From Antiquaquibacter soli (GTDB taxonomy: Bacteria; Actinomycetota; Actinomycetes; Actinomycetales; Microbacteriaceae): a DNA stretch of 64,000 bases. This document shows, piece by piece, positions 1 through 9,283 of the stretch. Under the pieces are notes generated by a model that was not told the DNA's origin, ran no database searches, and was given only the letters and a program-made list of their open reading frames with translations. The stretch spans positions 1 to 64,000 of the forward strand of contig NZ_JAUQUB010000003.1 in the NCBI RefSeq assembly GCF_030580675.1, given 5' to 3'. The position numbers and the translations under genes are program-made. Numbering within the stretch: position 1 is the stretch's first letter; the number at the start of each line of letters is the position of its first letter.

Positions 1-438
1 CAAGCCGCCGACCTCAAGCACGGCACCGGGTTCTCCTACCTCGAAGGACAGACCGCGTTCCTGTCCACCGCCACCGCGCAGCGCCTCGCCTGCGACACCG
101 GCTGGCTGCCCGTCCTCGTCAACGGCACCACCCCCATCGACGTCGGCAACACCCAGAGACTTCACACCCCCCGACAACGCATCGCCGCCACCTCACACTG
201 GAACGGCTGCCCCTGGGGCGACTGCGACCGACCACCCACCATGACCGAAATGCACCACATCGAAGCCTGGGATGGCACCAACACCACCCTCGACAACGGC
301 ATCCCCCTCTGCCGCTTCCACCACATGCAACTCCACAACAACCACTGGCACATCCACCAACAACCCCACGGACTCACCGCCATCTCCCCCACCGGAGACG
401 AAGTACCCCTCCGACCCAAAAGCCCATTCACGCAGTAG
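1..438 (+). CDS. DUF222/HNH endonuclease, C-terminal part (5' end outside window)
   Basis: The frame is open from base 1 to a TAG at 436-438, giving 145 residues with no start in view. The second half carries an HNH nuclease core: a CPWGDC cysteine pair, then EMHHIEAW (the first His pair), then NGIPLCRFHHMQLH (Asn, a Cys and the terminal His pair). Cys and His spacing fits a zinc-supported beta-beta-alpha metal fold. In actinobacteria this arrangement is the C-terminus of DUF222/13E12-type proteins. A complete paralogue lies at 51239-52549 on the other strand; the two C-termini are clearly diverged. Substrate and role are unknown for this family. Regulation cannot be judged because the promoter is outside the window. 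Confidence 0.85.
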   Translation, partial: QAADLKHGTGFSYLEGQTAFLSTATAQRLACDTGWLPVLVNGTTPIDVGNTQRLHTPRQRIAATSHWNGCPWGDCDRPPTMTEMHHIEAWDGTNTTLDNGIPLCRFHHMQLHNNHWHIHQQPHGLTAISPTGDEVPLRPKSPFTQ

Positions 439-535
439 AGACTCGCCCGCTCCCTCGCTCGGATCATCCTCGAGTACCAGGGCACCGGCACCCCCGCCGG
501 ATGCCCGCAACGCTCAGCCTCCCTACCGTTGAGGC

Positions 536-1834
536 ATGATCGCCGCACACCCGCAGGGGGCAACCCCACAGGGAGCAACCCCACAGCCGCAGGGAGAATG
601 GACCCGTGCTCACCGAGGTCTCGCCATGATCGGCCGGACCGGCCTGCGCCCCCTCGACCTGGTCCTCGGCGCCGCGGTCCTCGTGATCGGCATCGCCCGG
701 ATCGCGATGACCCTGTACTTCTCCCCCGTCGTGCCGTTCCTCATCGCACTCGGCATGGCGGTGGCCGTCACCCTCCACCGACGCGCACCCGCCGTCGCCC
801 TCGCGCTCGTCTGGGCCACCGCGATCCTGCAGGTCGTCGACGGTCGCGACATCGCACTCGTCCAGCTCGCCGCCGTCATCGTCGCCTACGGCACGAGCCG
901 CTACGGCAGCACCCCCACGCTCATCGCGAGCGTCGCATCCATCCCCGTCGGCGGAGTCGCCGCCGTGCTCTACGCCGCGTTCTGGGGGCCGTCGATCATC
1001 CAGGACTCCGGGCTCGCCGATCTGCTGCGCTTCCTGACGTCGGGCTCCGACATCGCCTTCTACGACAACCCTCTCGCCGGACTCGCCGTCGGCTTCGTGC
1101 TCGTCGCCGCCCTCCTCGGTGCACCGTGGTCACTCGGCCTGGTGCTGCGTCTCCGCGAACGGAGCCGCGCCGCCGAACGCGAGCTCGAAGTCGCCGAGGA
1201 GGAGACGGCGCAAGCCCAGCAGCTCGCCACGGTGCGCGCCGAGCAGGCGCGGCTGGCCCGAGACGTCCACGACGTCGTCGGCCACTCCCTCGCCGTCATC
1301 GTCGCCCAGGCCGACTCCGCCCGCGCACTCCCTGATGACGAGATCGCGGGCATCCGCACCGCCATGGCGAACATCGCCGACACCGCACGACGGTCCCTGC
1401 GCGACGTGCGCACCGTGCTGTCCGACGACGCCGGCCGAGCGGGCACCACCGCGACCGACGACCTCGCCTCCCTCATCGCCGGCGTCCGCAGCGGCGGCAC
1501 CGACGTCGCGGTCGAGGAACTCGGGATGCCCCGGCCCCTGCCACCCGAGCTCGCGGTCGTCGCCTACCGCACCCTTCAGGAGCTGCTCACGAACGCCCTC
1601 AAGCACGGCGTCCCCGCCGACGGCATCGGCGTCGCCCTCGACTGGCGCGACGACCTCGCGATCGTCGTGCGCAACACCGCCGCCCCCGAACCGGGCCCCG
1701 GCGGTGGCAGCGGGCTCGACGGCGTCCGCGACCGACTCGCCGCAGTCGGCGGCACCCTCGAGACCCGCTCCGACGGGGAGGATTGGGTGGCGACCGCACA
1801 CGTGCCGGTCCGGCCGGAGGGGGCGACCGCGTGA
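536..1834 (+). CDS. Sensor histidine kinase (NarL-type two-component system)
   Basis: 432-residue membrane histidine kinase. Residues 40-205 hold about five hydrophobic segments. A short coiled linker follows, then a HisKA_3 dimerisation box (RLARDVHDVVGHSLAV) with His245 as the likely phosphorylated residue. The ATPase domain shows an N box (LLTNALKHG) near residue 350 and a glycine-rich GGGSGLDGVRDRL segment near 395. It overlaps the next gene by GTGA, so it surely pairs with that response regulator. The ATG at 536 is preceded by TACCGT at 524-529 and exactly 6 nt, supporting a leaderless start. An internal ATG at 626 has GAGG seven bases upstream and is the alternative. The stimulus is unknown. 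Confidence 0.92.
   Translation: MIAAHPQGATPQGATPQPQGEWTRAHRGLAMIGRTGLRPLDLVLGAAVLVIGIARIAMTLYFSPVVPFLIALGMAVAVTLHRRAPAVALALVWATAILQVVDGRDIALVQLAAVIVAYGTSRYGSTPTLIASVASIPVGGVAAVLYAAFWGPSIIQDSGLADLLRFLTSGSDIAFYDNPLAGLAVGFVLVAALLGAPWSLGLVLRLRERSRAAERELEVAEEETAQAQQLATVRAEQARLARDVHDVVGHSLAVIVAQADSARALPDDEIAGIRTAMANIADTARRSLRDVRTVLSDDAGRAGTTATDDLASLIAGVRSGGTDVAVEELGMPRPLPPELAVVAYRTLQELLTNALKHGVPADGIGVALDWRDDLAIVVRNTAAPEPGPGGGSGLDGVRDRLAAVGGTLETRSDGEDWVATAHVPVRPEGATA
542..585 (+). repeat. 15-bp tandem duplication in the kinase 5' end
   Basis: Within this stretch two near-identical 15-bp units (GGGGCAACCCCACAG, then GGAGCAACCCCACAG) stand in tandem and encode QGATP twice. The unit is a multiple of three, so the frame is kept. 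If translation really starts at 626 this would be leader sequence rather than coding. Confidence 0.6.
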
Positions 1835-2484
1835 TCAGAGTGCTGCTCGTCGACGACCAGGAACTGTTCCGCTCCGGCGTCGCCGTGACCCTCGGCCACG
1901 AATCCGACCTGGAGGTCGTCGGTCAGGCCGCTAACGGTCGCGAAGCCGTGCGCCTCGTCGCCGAGACCCGACCCGACGTCGTCCTCATGGACATCCGGAT
2001 GCCCGAGCTCGACGGAGTCGAAGCCACCCGCCAGATCTTCGCCCCGGATGCCGCCGCCCGCCGCACGTCCCCGGTGCGGGTCATCGTGCTCACGACCTTC
2101 ACCCTCGACGACCGCGCCGCGACAGCAATCCGCTACGGCGCGAGCGGGTTCCTGCTGAAGGATGCCGCCCCGGAGCTGCTGACCGCCGCCATCCGCACCG
2201 TCCACTCCGGCACCGCCGTGCTCGCGCCCGACGACCTGTCGGTACTGCTCGGCTCGACGCTCCGCGAGAGCACCCCGCCGCCCGCCCAGTTCGGCCTTCT
2301 CACGGAGAAGGAGCGCGAGGTGCTGCTCGAGATCGCGGGTGGCCTGAGCAACGCGGAGCTCGCAGCGAAGCTGTACCTCAGCGAGTCCACGATCAAGACC
2401 CACGTGGGCAGCATCCTGCGCAAGCTCGGGCTTCGCGACCGCGTGCAGGTCGTCGTGTTCGCCTACGAGCACGGACTCGTCTAG
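1831..2484 (+). CDS. NarL/FixJ-family response regulator
   Basis: 217-residue response regulator starting with GTG that overlaps the kinase stop (GTGA). The receiver domain begins VIRVLLVDDQ with acidic Asp8 and Asp9; the phosphoacceptor is Asp54 in VLMDIRMPELDG, and a conserved Lys sits in GFLLKDA. The C-terminal LuxR helix-turn-helix reads LTEKEREVLLEIAGGLSNAE through STIKTHVGSILRKLGLRDR. It is the cognate partner of the upstream kinase and acts as a DNA-binding transcription factor. Its target is not visible; the next gene is convergent. Its TAG stop shares the bases CTAG with the stop of the opposing LtrA gene. Confidence 0.93.
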   Translation: MIRVLLVDDQELFRSGVAVTLGHESDLEVVGQAANGREAVRLVAETRPDVVLMDIRMPELDGVEATRQIFAPDAAARRTSPVRVIVLTTFTLDDRAATAIRYGASGFLLKDAAPELLTAAIRTVHSGTAVLAPDDLSVLLGSTLRESTPPPAQFGLLTEKEREVLLEIAGGLSNAELAAKLYLSESTIKTHVGSILRKLGLRDRVQVVVFAYEHGLV

Positions 2485-3665
2485 CTCGACTTGCTCGACT
2501 CCCGCGGCCCGATCGACGGCACGAGCGCTTCGACGGCGACGATCAGCACGCCGAGCCCGACGGCGAGCGCGAGGGTGACGACCGGCGGCTGCCCCGCGCA
2601 CAGCACCACCACGGGCACAACCGTTGCGACTGTGAGGACCCTCGCGAGCAGCCACCGCCCGGTCGCGATCCGCCAGATCACGACCGTCGCGGTGAGGAAC
2701 ACGGCGAGTCCGCCCCAGAGCGCCGCAGCGCCACGAAGACCCAGCGGCTCGTGCTCGGTGATGTGCCCCAGCACGATCTCGATCCCCAGCGCGATGAGCA
2801 CAATGCCCGCGACGATCGGGAGGTGCAGATCGGTGTAGGCGAGGTTGCCGAGTCGCACCCGGCGCGCCCCGTCCCGCGACGCGAGAACCCTCTCGACCCC
2901 CGGAACGAACCCGTCGAAGTACAGCCACCAGACGAGAACGGCACCACCGATCGCGACGAGCGCGGCGACGAGTCCCGCTGGCCCGGCCTCCCGCAGTCCG
3001 GCGCCGATGGAGATGATGGACTCGCCGATCGCGAGGATGACGATGAGCGAGTAGCGCTCCGCCCAGTGCACCGCCGAGCCGAGCCGCCACGCCCCGCCGC
3101 GTCGCGAACTGAGGATGATGAGCGCCGCGTCGACCACCCACGCGGCGATCCACAGCCACGACTGCGCAGTCCCTCCGAGCACAGCACCGGCGAAGAGCAG
3201 CACGAACGCGGGCGGCAGGGAAGCCGCATTGGTCCGCAAAACCTGGCGGCGCAGTTCCGGCTGGCCGTGAGCGGCGAGCATGAAGAGCACGACGTGCACG
3301 AGCCGCACCACGAGGTACGCGCTGACGAGCAGCACTCGGGGCGCGACCTCGGCCCCGAAGGCGTCGGGGATGCTCACCGCGACGACGAACACAGCCGCGG
3401 TCGCAACCGCGAGCCCGAGCCGCATCACTCCCCGGTCCATCCGCACCTGGTTCGCGAGCCACGTGTACGTCGACCACGAGAGCCAGAGGATGCCGAGCAC
3501 CGTGAGTCCGTGCGCGACTCCCCACACCCCGCGCTCGTGGAGCATGAGCTCCGTGACCCGCGTGAAGGCGAATACGAACACGAGGTCGAAGAACAGCTCG
3601 AACTGGGTGACGCGGTGGCCGTCGCCCGCTGGAGCGATACCGCGCAGAGTGCGCCCGGCGATCAC
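2481..3665 (-). CDS. Low temperature requirement protein A (LtrA) family membrane protein
   Basis: 394-residue polytopic membrane protein of the LtrA family. The family signature is at the N-terminus ([20 protein letters not shown]), followed by about ten hydrophobic segments. LtrA was named in Listeria for growth at low temperature; its biochemical activity is not established. GTG at 3665 overlaps the lpdA TGA by GTGA, which places this gene last in a leftward operon with lpdA, a SnoaL-like gene and a quinone oxidoreductase. A longer frame to 3773 would run far into lpdA and is unlikely to be used. It ends convergently with the response regulator through a shared CTAG. Confidence 0.88.
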   Translation of the reverse strand: MIAGRTLRGIAPAGDGHRVTQFELFFDLVFVFAFTRVTELMLHERGVWGVAHGLTVLGILWLSWSTYTWLANQVRMDRGVMRLGLAVATAAVFVVAVSIPDAFGAEVAPRVLLVSAYLVVRLVHVVLFMLAAHGQPELRRQVLRTNAASLPPAFVLLFAGAVLGGTAQSWLWIAAWVVDAALIILSSRRGGAWRLGSAVHWAERYSLIVILAIGESIISIGAGLREAGPAGLVAALVAIGGAVLVWWLYFDGFVPGVERVLASRDGARRVRLGNLAYTDLHLPIVAGIVLIALGIEIVLGHITEHEPLGLRGAAALWGGLAVFLTATVVIWRIATGRWLLARVLTVATVVPVVVLCAGQPPVVTLALAVGLGVLIVAVEALVPSIGPRESSKSS

Positions 3666-5059
3666 AGGTTGATCATCTCGCCCGACAGCCCGTGGAACGC
3701 TTCCTGGAGCGCCTCGCCGAGCGTCGGGTGCGTGTGGATGTTCCGCGCGAGCTCCGCCGCGGTCAGGTCCCACTTCTGCGCGAGGGTGAGTTCGGGCAAG
3801 AGCTCGGAGACGTCGGCGCCGATGAGGTGTCCACCGAGGAGCTCGCCGAAGCGGGCATCCGCGACGAGCTTGACGAAGCCGCCGGCATCGCCGATCCCTT
3901 GCGCCTTGCCGTTGGCCTGGAACGGGAACACCGCCACCCGCACCTCGTGCCCCTCGTCGACCGCCTGCCGCTCGGTCAGACCGAACGACGCGACCTGCGG
4001 CTGCGCGAAGGTGACCCGGGGCATCATCCGGTAGTCGCCGAGCGTCATCGTCTCGACGCCCGCGATCGTCTCCGCCGCGACAACGCCCTGAGCCTCGGCG
4101 ACGTGGGCGAGCTGCAGCTTCGCCGTGACGTCGCCGATGGCGAACAGGTGCGGCACGGACGTGCGCATGGTCTCGTCGATCTCGATCGCCCCACGCTCGG
4201 TGAGGGCGACACCGGTCCGCTCGAGGCCGAACCCGGTGACCCGGGGGGCGAAGCCGACGCAGACGAGCACCCGGTCGGCGGTGAGCTGGGATGCTGCACC
4301 GTCCGCTCCCGTGACCGCTACGGTCACCGCGTTCCCCGAGTCCGTCACCGACTCGACCCTCGTCGAGGTGAGCAGCTGAACCCCGAGCCTCCGGTAGCGG
4401 CGGGCGAGCTCCGCGGAGACATCCGGGTCCTCCTGCGGCAGCACGCGGTCGAGGTACTCGACGATGGTCACCTCCACCCCGTACGCGCGCAGCACGTACG
4501 CGAACTCGACACCGATGGCGCCACCGCCGATGATCACGATCGAGCGGGGCAGCTCCCGCTCGAGGATCTGCGTCTCGTAGGTGACGACGTTCTCGCTGAG
4601 CTCCACCCTGGGCGGCAGCCGCACGGTGGAGCCGGTCGCGATGATGGCGTTGTCGAACTCGACGACCTCGGTTCCGCCCGCGGTGAGCTCGACCTCCAGC
4701 CGATGGTCGTCGAGGAAGCGGCCCGTGCCGTCGAACTCGGTGATGCCGTTCTTGCGCATCAGGTAGTGCACGCCTTTGGCCCGGCCCTCGGCGACCTCAC
4801 GGCTGCGATCGACGGCCACCCCGTAGTCCAGCGCCACCTCGCCGGAGATGCCGTACTTCCCCCGCTCCGAGGTGAGCAGGTGCGCGATCTCCGCGTTGCG
4901 CAGCAGCGCCTTCGACGGGATGCACCCGACATTCAGGCACACCCCGCCCCAGTACTGCCTCTCGATGACGGCGACGGACTTGCCCAGCTGCGCGGCCCGG
5001 ACGGCCGCGACGTAGCCGCCGGGGCCGGCACCGAGCACCGCGACATCGACCCGGACCAC
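3662..5059 (-). CDS. lpdA: Dihydrolipoyl dehydrogenase-type flavoprotein disulfide reductase
   Basis: 465-residue class I flavoprotein disulfide reductase, full family length. FAD-binding [11 protein letters not shown] is at residues 10-20, and the redox-active pair CLNVGC has Cys41 and Cys46. The NAD-binding segment is [12 protein letters not shown] near residue 180, and the C-terminal catalytic [10 protein letters not shown] supplies the His-Glu dyad. The enzyme reoxidises dihydrolipoamide in 2-oxoacid dehydrogenase complexes, or reduces another lipoyl or disulfide partner. No E1/E2 genes are nearby, so the physiological partner is open. GTG start 4 nt after the upstream stop, in a leftward redox operon. 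The cysteine spacing and His-Glu make lipoamide the best guess; mycothione reductase is a less likely alternative. Confidence 0.9.
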   Translation of the reverse strand: MVRVDVAVLGAGPGGYVAAVRAAQLGKSVAVIERQYWGGVCLNVGCIPSKALLRNAEIAHLLTSERGKYGISGEVALDYGVAVDRSREVAEGRAKGVHYLMRKNGITEFDGTGRFLDDHRLEVELTAGGTEVVEFDNAIIATGSTVRLPPRVELSENVVTYETQILERELPRSIVIIGGGAIGVEFAYVLRAYGVEVTIVEYLDRVLPQEDPDVSAELARRYRRLGVQLLTSTRVESVTDSGNAVTVAVTGADGAASQLTADRVLVCVGFAPRVTGFGLERTGVALTERGAIEIDETMRTSVPHLFAIGDVTAKLQLAHVAEAQGVVAAETIAGVETMTLGDYRMMPRVTFAQPQVASFGLTERQAVDEGHEVRVAVFPFQANGKAQGIGDAGGFVKLVADARFGELLGGHLIGADVSELLPELTLAQKWDLTAAELARNIHTHPTLGEALQEAFHGLSGEMINL

Positions 5060-5062
5060 GGG

Positions 5063-5722
5063 TCAGAACACCCCGTTGCCGTGCGGGAGCTCGGCGGGGA
5101 TGAGCGAGATGAGCGTCCAGTGCTCGGCGATGCGCCCGTCGGAGACCCGCCACAGGTCGTTGACGATGGCGGGGGCATCCCCGGCCGTTCCTTCGCCGCG
5201 CGTGAACACGAGATCGCCGTCCGCGACGACCTGGTGCACGGTTCCGCGCGAGTAGGGGCCGGCGGCACCGAGCGCCGGTGCGTGCTCGACGAGGTCGCCC
5301 GTCGGCCCGGCGAGCGCGACGCGGCGGCTCTCCTCGGCGTCGACGTCCGTGGCAGCGGCGGTCGGTCCATCGACGGCCGCGCGCGGGTCGGCGCTCGAGG
5401 AGGGGGCGAGCGCATCCCAGTGCTCGACGATGCGGCCGTCGGCGACCCGCCAGACGTCGAATCCGACGACCGGCCCCGGCCCGTACCCGTAGTAGAGCCC
5501 GTGGGTGACGACGAGGTCGCCGTCGGCGATCGACCGCACGAGCTCGTAGCGGAAGGCCTCCGGCAGGTTCGCCATGAGTCCCCGGATGCCGTCGAGCCCA
5601 TCCACCCCGAGGGCGGAGTGCTGCACGTACACGGGCCCGAAGAAGTCGTCGATGGCCGAGGGATCCTTCTCCCCGAAGAGCCGAGTGACGGCGGCGACGA
5701 CGGTCTGCTGAGCGGTGGTCAT
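5063..5722 (-). CDS. SnoaL/NTF2-like protein with an internal repeat
   Basis: 219 residues, cytoplasmic. The N-terminal half is a SnoaL-like ester-cyclase/NTF2 fold, and its second part is partly repeated at the C-terminus: SIADGDLVVTHG then WRVADGRIVEHW, against VVADGDLVFTRG then WRVSDGRIAEHW. The usual SnoaL-like domain is about 130 residues, so this is a domain plus a partial duplication joined by an acidic Ala-rich linker. The start ATG has a good Shine-Dalgarno (GAAAGGA). It lies 20 nt after the quinone oxidoreductase stop and 4 nt before lpdA, so it is operonic. Such proteins are often small-molecule isomerases, cyclases or hydrolases; the substrate cannot be told. Confidence 0.78.
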   Translation of the reverse strand: MTTAQQTVVAAVTRLFGEKDPSAIDDFFGPVYVQHSALGVDGLDGIRGLMANLPEAFRYELVRSIADGDLVVTHGLYYGYGPGPVVGFDVWRVADGRIVEHWDALAPSSSADPRAAVDGPTAAATDVDAEESRRVALAGPTGDLVEHAPALGAAGPYSRGTVHQVVADGDLVFTRGEGTAGDAPAIVNDLWRVSDGRIAEHWTLISLIPAELPHGNGVF

Positions 5723-5742
5723 GGGTGTTCCTTTCGCGGGGC

Positions 5743-6678
5743 TCACGCGACGGTGAGCACGACTTTGCCGGGGGCGTGCGGCCCGGTGTGGGCCTGCGCC
5801 GCGTCGGCGAGGGGGTATGTTGCGGAGATCGTGGGGCGCAGTGCGCGAGCGGCGGCGAGGTCGGCGAGCGCGGTCATCCCGAGCCGGTCCGCTTCGACGA
5901 AGAGCCCGGCGACGCGGACGCCGAGCTCGGCGGCGACGGGCGCGAGCGCGGGCAGCGATTGCGGCAGCGTGACGACGAGGATGCCCCCCGGCCGCAGCAC
6001 GCGCAGCGCCCGGAGCGAGTTCTCCTCGCCGACGACCTCGAGCACCACGTCCGCGTCGGAGATCTGCGTTGCGAAGTCCGCGGACCGGTAGTCGACGGCG
6101 CGGTGGGCGCCGAGCGCGAGCACGTGGTCGATCGTCGCCGCGGAGGTGACAGCAGTCACCTCGGCGCCGAGGTGCGCGGCGATCTGCACGGCGAGGTGGC
6201 CGACGCCGCCCGCGGCTCCGGTGATGACGACGCGGTCGCCCGGCCCGACGTGGGCGGTGTCGACGAGCGCCTGCCACGCGGTGAGTCCGGCGAGCGGCAG
6301 CGCGGCGGCCCGCACGTGGTCGAGCACGGCCGGCTTGGGCACGAGAGCGCGGGCGGGGGCGACGACGAACTCGGCGTACGCGCCGGCGCCGCGCGGGAAG
6401 GGGAGCAGCCCGAACACCTCGTCACCGGGACGGTGCACGGTGACCCCCGGGCCGACGGCGGCGATCTCGCCAGAGACATCCCACCCGAGCACGAACGGGG
6501 GCTGTCCGCTGAAGACGCCGCGCTGACGGTTCATGTGGTCGGCGGGGTTGACCCCGGCAGCGTGGACCCGCACGAGCACTTCGCCGATCCCAGGAGTGGG
6601 CCGCGGCACGGTGCCGAGGTGCAGCAGCTCGGGCCCGCCCACCGAATCCTGCACGACAGCCGTCATCGTCTCGCTCAC
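5743..6678 (-). CDS. NADP-dependent quinone oxidoreductase (zinc-free MDR family)
   Basis: 311-residue medium-chain dehydrogenase/reductase of the quinone oxidoreductase branch. The N-terminal GroES-like domain carries VRVHAAGVNPADHMNR; the Rossmann glycines are in VVITGAAGGVGHLAVQIAAHLGA near residue 155. No catalytic zinc cysteines are seen, consistent with the zinc-independent quinone or enone reductases. It is the first gene of the leftward operon ending in LtrA and is divergent from a GlxA-type regulator. GTG at 6678 has TAGCGT at 6685-6690 and exactly 6 nt between, fitting a leaderless start; an in-frame ATG lies four codons inside. Control by the divergent regulator is inferred from position. 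Confidence 0.88.
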   Translation of the reverse strand: MSETMTAVVQDSVGGPELLHLGTVPRPTPGIGEVLVRVHAAGVNPADHMNRQRGVFSGQPPFVLGWDVSGEIAAVGPGVTVHRPGDEVFGLLPFPRGAGAYAEFVVAPARALVPKPAVLDHVRAAALPLAGLTAWQALVDTAHVGPGDRVVITGAAGGVGHLAVQIAAHLGAEVTAVTSAATIDHVLALGAHRAVDYRSADFATQISDADVVLEVVGEENSLRALRVLRPGGILVVTLPQSLPALAPVAAELGVRVAGLFVEADRLGMTALADLAAARALRPTISATYPLADAAQAHTGPHAPGKVVLTVA

Positions 6679-6712
6679 GGTTCCACGCTAGGCAGCACCG
6701 CACGACGGGCCA

Positions 6713-6741
6713 ATGACTCGTTCGTCACCTTTCGATACAAT
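6713..6741 (+). promoter_or_regulatory. Promoter of the GlxA-type regulator gene
   Basis: A -35-like ATGACT (6713-6718), a 17-bp spacer and -10 TACAAT (6736-6741, five of six consensus) stand 6 nt before the ATG at 6748, so transcription should begin on the A of the start codon. TGAC and GTCA form a weak inverted repeat (6714-6727) over the -35. Confidence 0.7.
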
Positions 6742-6747
6742 TGCGCC

Positions 6748-7698
6748 ATGACTGCTCACCGCGTCGTCGTGCTCGCCCAGGAGGGCGCCTACCCGTTCGA
6801 GCTCGGCATCCCTGCTCGGATCTTCGGTGCCACGGACGGCGCCTACGACGTTCAGTTGACGACCCCGACCGGCGGCGCGATCACGACGAACGCGGGCTTC
6901 TCGGTGGTTCCGGCGGTCGGCCCCGACGTGCTCCGCACCGCGGACACCGTCATCGTCGCCCCCGTCGACCCGTACCAGCTGCGGCCGTCGCTGACCGCCG
7001 AGATGGAGGCCGCACTCGCGCTCGTGCGACCGGATGCCCGGCTCGTGTCCATCTGCACCGGGAGCTTCACGCTCGCCGCGGCGGGACTCCTCGTCGGACG
7101 CACCGCCGCCACCCACTGGCAGTGCGCGCCCCTGTTCCGCGACTGGTACCCCGACGTGGAGCTCGACGAGAACGTGCTGTTCAGCGGCGACAGCTCGCTC
7201 GTCACCTCCGCCGGCGCGGCATCCGGCATCGACTTGTGCCTGCACCTCATCCGCGAGGACCACGGCGTCGAGCTCGCGACGCTCGCCGCCCGCCGCTGCG
7301 TCGTCGCCCCGCACCGCGAGGGCGGTCAGGCCCAGTTCATCGAGCGACCGATCCCGGATGCCCCGGACCTGTCGACCTCGGCCACTCGGGCCTGGGCGCT
7401 CGAGCGCCTCGCCGACGACCTCACCATCCCGCGGCTCGCCCAGCACGCCCACATGAGCGAGCGGACGTTCGTGCGTCGCTTCCGCGCCGACACGGGCCTC
7501 GCCGTGCGCGAGTGGCTGACGCAGCAGCGGCTCGTCGCCGCCCGGCGTCTCCTCGAGACCACCGAGCTGGGCATCGACTCGGTCGCCGCGGAGGTCGGCT
7601 ACGCGACGGCGACCTCGCTACGCCGCCACCTCGCCACCCACCTCGGGGTCTCCCCCACCACCTACCGGCGCTCGCACCGGGTCCGCGACGCGGCCTGA
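6748..7698 (+). CDS. GlxA-family transcriptional regulator (DJ-1/PfpI + AraC HTH)
   Basis: 316 residues in two domains. Residues 1-190 form a DJ-1/PfpI-like fold (VVVLAQEGAYPFELGIPARIFG; nucleophile elbow SICTGSFTLAAAG with a Cys). Residues 210-316 are a double helix-turn-helix of the AraC family (MSERTFVRRFRADTG, then VAAEVGYATATSLRRHLATHLGVSPTTYRR). GlxA-like regulators control oxidative or amine and betaine catabolism genes in other bacteria; here the likely target is the divergent oxidoreductase operon, and perhaps itself. A well-formed promoter predicts a leaderless mRNA. The ligand is unknown. The cysteine elbow may be catalytic or only ligand-binding. Confidence 0.88.
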   Translation: MTAHRVVVLAQEGAYPFELGIPARIFGATDGAYDVQLTTPTGGAITTNAGFSVVPAVGPDVLRTADTVIVAPVDPYQLRPSLTAEMEAALALVRPDARLVSICTGSFTLAAAGLLVGRTAATHWQCAPLFRDWYPDVELDENVLFSGDSSLVTSAGAASGIDLCLHLIREDHGVELATLAARRCVVAPHREGGQAQFIERPIPDAPDLSTSATRAWALERLADDLTIPRLAQHAHMSERTFVRRFRADTGLAVREWLTQQRLVAARRLLETTELGIDSVAAEVGYATATSLRRHLATHLGVSPTTYRRSHRVRDAA

Positions 7699-7708
7699 GG
7701 CTCGCGGG

Positions 7709-8629
7709 CTACCCCGCGGTGAGCCGATCGAGCTCCTCCCGGATCCGCCGCAAGTGGTCGGGCGACACCTTGTACCCGGCCTCGAGCTCGGCGATGCGGG
7801 TGCGGAGCGCCTCGAGCTCGGCCTCGTGCTCGGTGGGCGCGGCATCCCGGGCCGCATCCTTGCCGACCTCCTCGCGAGCCTGATCCATCGCGGTGAGCAC
7901 GATGCCGATGAGCACGTTGAGCACGGTGAAGACGATGAAGAACATGTAGGTGAGGAAGTACAGCAGCGCGAACGGCGTCACGTCGAGCCCGCTGAGGAAG
8001 GTGTCGGGGAAGTTCTCGAGCGTGAGCATGACCGTGAGCGTGAGCATCGCCGTGCCGATGTTGCCCCACCGCTCGGGGTCGGCCGCACCGAACAGGTACA
8101 CGCCCGCCATCCCGTAGATGAACATGAGGAAGCCGATGAGCACGGCGAGGTTCGCGAGCGGCGCGACCGACTTGATCATCGAGAGCATGAGGATGCGCGC
8201 CTCCGGCAGGAAGCGGAAGATGCGCAGGATGCGCAGCAGCCGCACGAGCCGGAAGATCACGGTGCCGTTGTTGAGGAACGGGATCGCCACGACCACCACG
8301 AAGTCGAACACGTTCCACGGGTTGCGGAAGAACATCCACGGCTTCGTGCCGTACGAGACGATGCGCAGCACGAGCTCGGCGGTGTAGAAGATGATCGCGA
8401 CCTGGTCGATGATCTGGGCGACGCGAGCCGCCCCCGGGTCGAGGTCGGCGAAGGTCAGCATCGCGAGCGAGACGGCATTGGCGAGGATGACCGCGATGAC
8501 GACGATCTCGAAGGCGTTGCCGTACAGGATGCGCGCCAACCAGGCGATCCGGTAGGCGGGCAGCTCCACTTCGGTGCTGCTGAAGAGGCCGGGGCGAACC
8601 TGCGACGACGGGGACTCGGGCGTGCTCAT
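7709..8629 (-). CDS. Voltage-gated cation channel, bacterial Nav (NaChBac) type
   Basis: 306 residues with six transmembrane segments, acting as a homotetrameric pore in the cytoplasmic membrane. S4 carries arginines 127, 130, 133, 136 and 139 at perfect three-residue spacing (FRLVRLLRILRIFR), a voltage sensor. The pore loop ends in TLENFPD (203-209), matching the TLESW filter of NaChBac with the Glu kept, Ser replaced by Asn and Trp by Phe. The C-terminus (265-305) is a charged coiled coil, as in tetrameric bacterial sodium channels. Selectivity cannot be decided by eye; the Asp after the filter could favour divalents. ATG at 8629 is 6 nt after TAATCT on the minus strand. The PadR gene lies 21 bp upstream, on the same strand. 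Confidence 0.88.
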   Translation of the reverse strand: MSTPESPSSQVRPGLFSSTEVELPAYRIAWLARILYGNAFEIVVIAVILANAVSLAMLTFADLDPGAARVAQIIDQVAIIFYTAELVLRIVSYGTKPWMFFRNPWNVFDFVVVVAIPFLNNGTVIFRLVRLLRILRIFRFLPEARILMLSMIKSVAPLANLAVLIGFLMFIYGMAGVYLFGAADPERWGNIGTAMLTLTVMLTLENFPDTFLSGLDVTPFALLYFLTYMFFIVFTVLNVLIGIVLTAMDQAREEVGKDAARDAAPTEHEAELEALRTRIAELEAGYKVSPDHLRRIREELDRLTAG

Positions 8630-8650
8630 GCCGAGAGATTAGCGGGAACG

Positions 8651-9259
8651 CTACTCGGCTGCGCCCTCGAGTTCTGCGGCGATCTGCTCGATCCACTCGC
8701 GGCTCCAGGTGAGCTCCCCGGAGCGCACCCGCGCGAGCAGACCGTCGACCTGGTCGAGGTCGGCGTCGAGGAGCGCGACGCGGTAGCGCTCGTCGAGTTG
8801 GAACAGGTCGGGCAGCCCGATCTCCTGGCCCGCGGCGAGGCCGTCGAGTAGGGCGGCGCGCTCGGACTCGAGCAGTGCGCGACGGGCGGCAAGGGCATCC
8901 GCGACCTCCGACGGCGTCGCGAGCATGGCGAACGAGAGGGCCGCGGTGAAGCCGATGCGCTCGGATGACGCGAGGTAGTGCAGCAGCGCGGCCCGGGCCT
9001 CGGCCTCCCCCGCCGCCGTCACCCGGTACACCGTGCGCTCGGGGCGCCGACTGTCTCGCTCGGTGGCGTGCACCTCGACGAAGCCGGCGCGGCCGAGCCT
9101 CTCGAGCACGGGGTAGAGCGATGCGCGGGTGGGAACCGCGACGATCTCGGTCTTGCCGCGCTCCTGCAGCACGCGGAAGAGCGCATACACGTGAAGAGGC
9201 CGCTCGGCGAGGGTGGCGAGCACGACGAACGCGAGGGGGGAGCGTCGGTCGGCGGCCAT
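8651..9259 (-). CDS. PadR-family transcriptional regulator
   Basis: 202 residues. The N-terminal winged helix is typical of PadR (FVVLATLAERPLHVYALFRVLQERG, then SLYPVLERLGRAGFVE and a wing containing RRPERTVYRVT). A long helical C-terminal half follows, as in the larger Vir-type PadR repressors that dimerise through it. Transcribed in the same direction as the channel gene, 21 bp upstream of it, and divergent from an FAD monooxygenase gene. The -10 TATCCT stands 6 nt before ATG 9259, so probably leaderless. An inverted repeat in the divergent gap is the likely operator. PadR proteins usually repress and are released by phenolic or drug-like ligands. Confidence 0.88.
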   Translation of the reverse strand: MAADRRSPLAFVVLATLAERPLHVYALFRVLQERGKTEIVAVPTRASLYPVLERLGRAGFVEVHATERDSRRPERTVYRVTAAGEAEARAALLHYLASSERIGFTAALSFAMLATPSEVADALAARRALLESERAALLDGLAAGQEIGLPDLFQLDERYRVALLDADLDQVDGLLARVRSGELTWSREWIEQIAAELEGAAE

Positions 9260-9283
9260 GAGGCCAGGATAGTTGCATGCGGC

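Noticed and set aside
6714-6727. TGAC-N6-GTCA dyad in the GlxA promoter
   Set aside because: Only 4-bp arms; expected often by chance, so noted but not called an operator.
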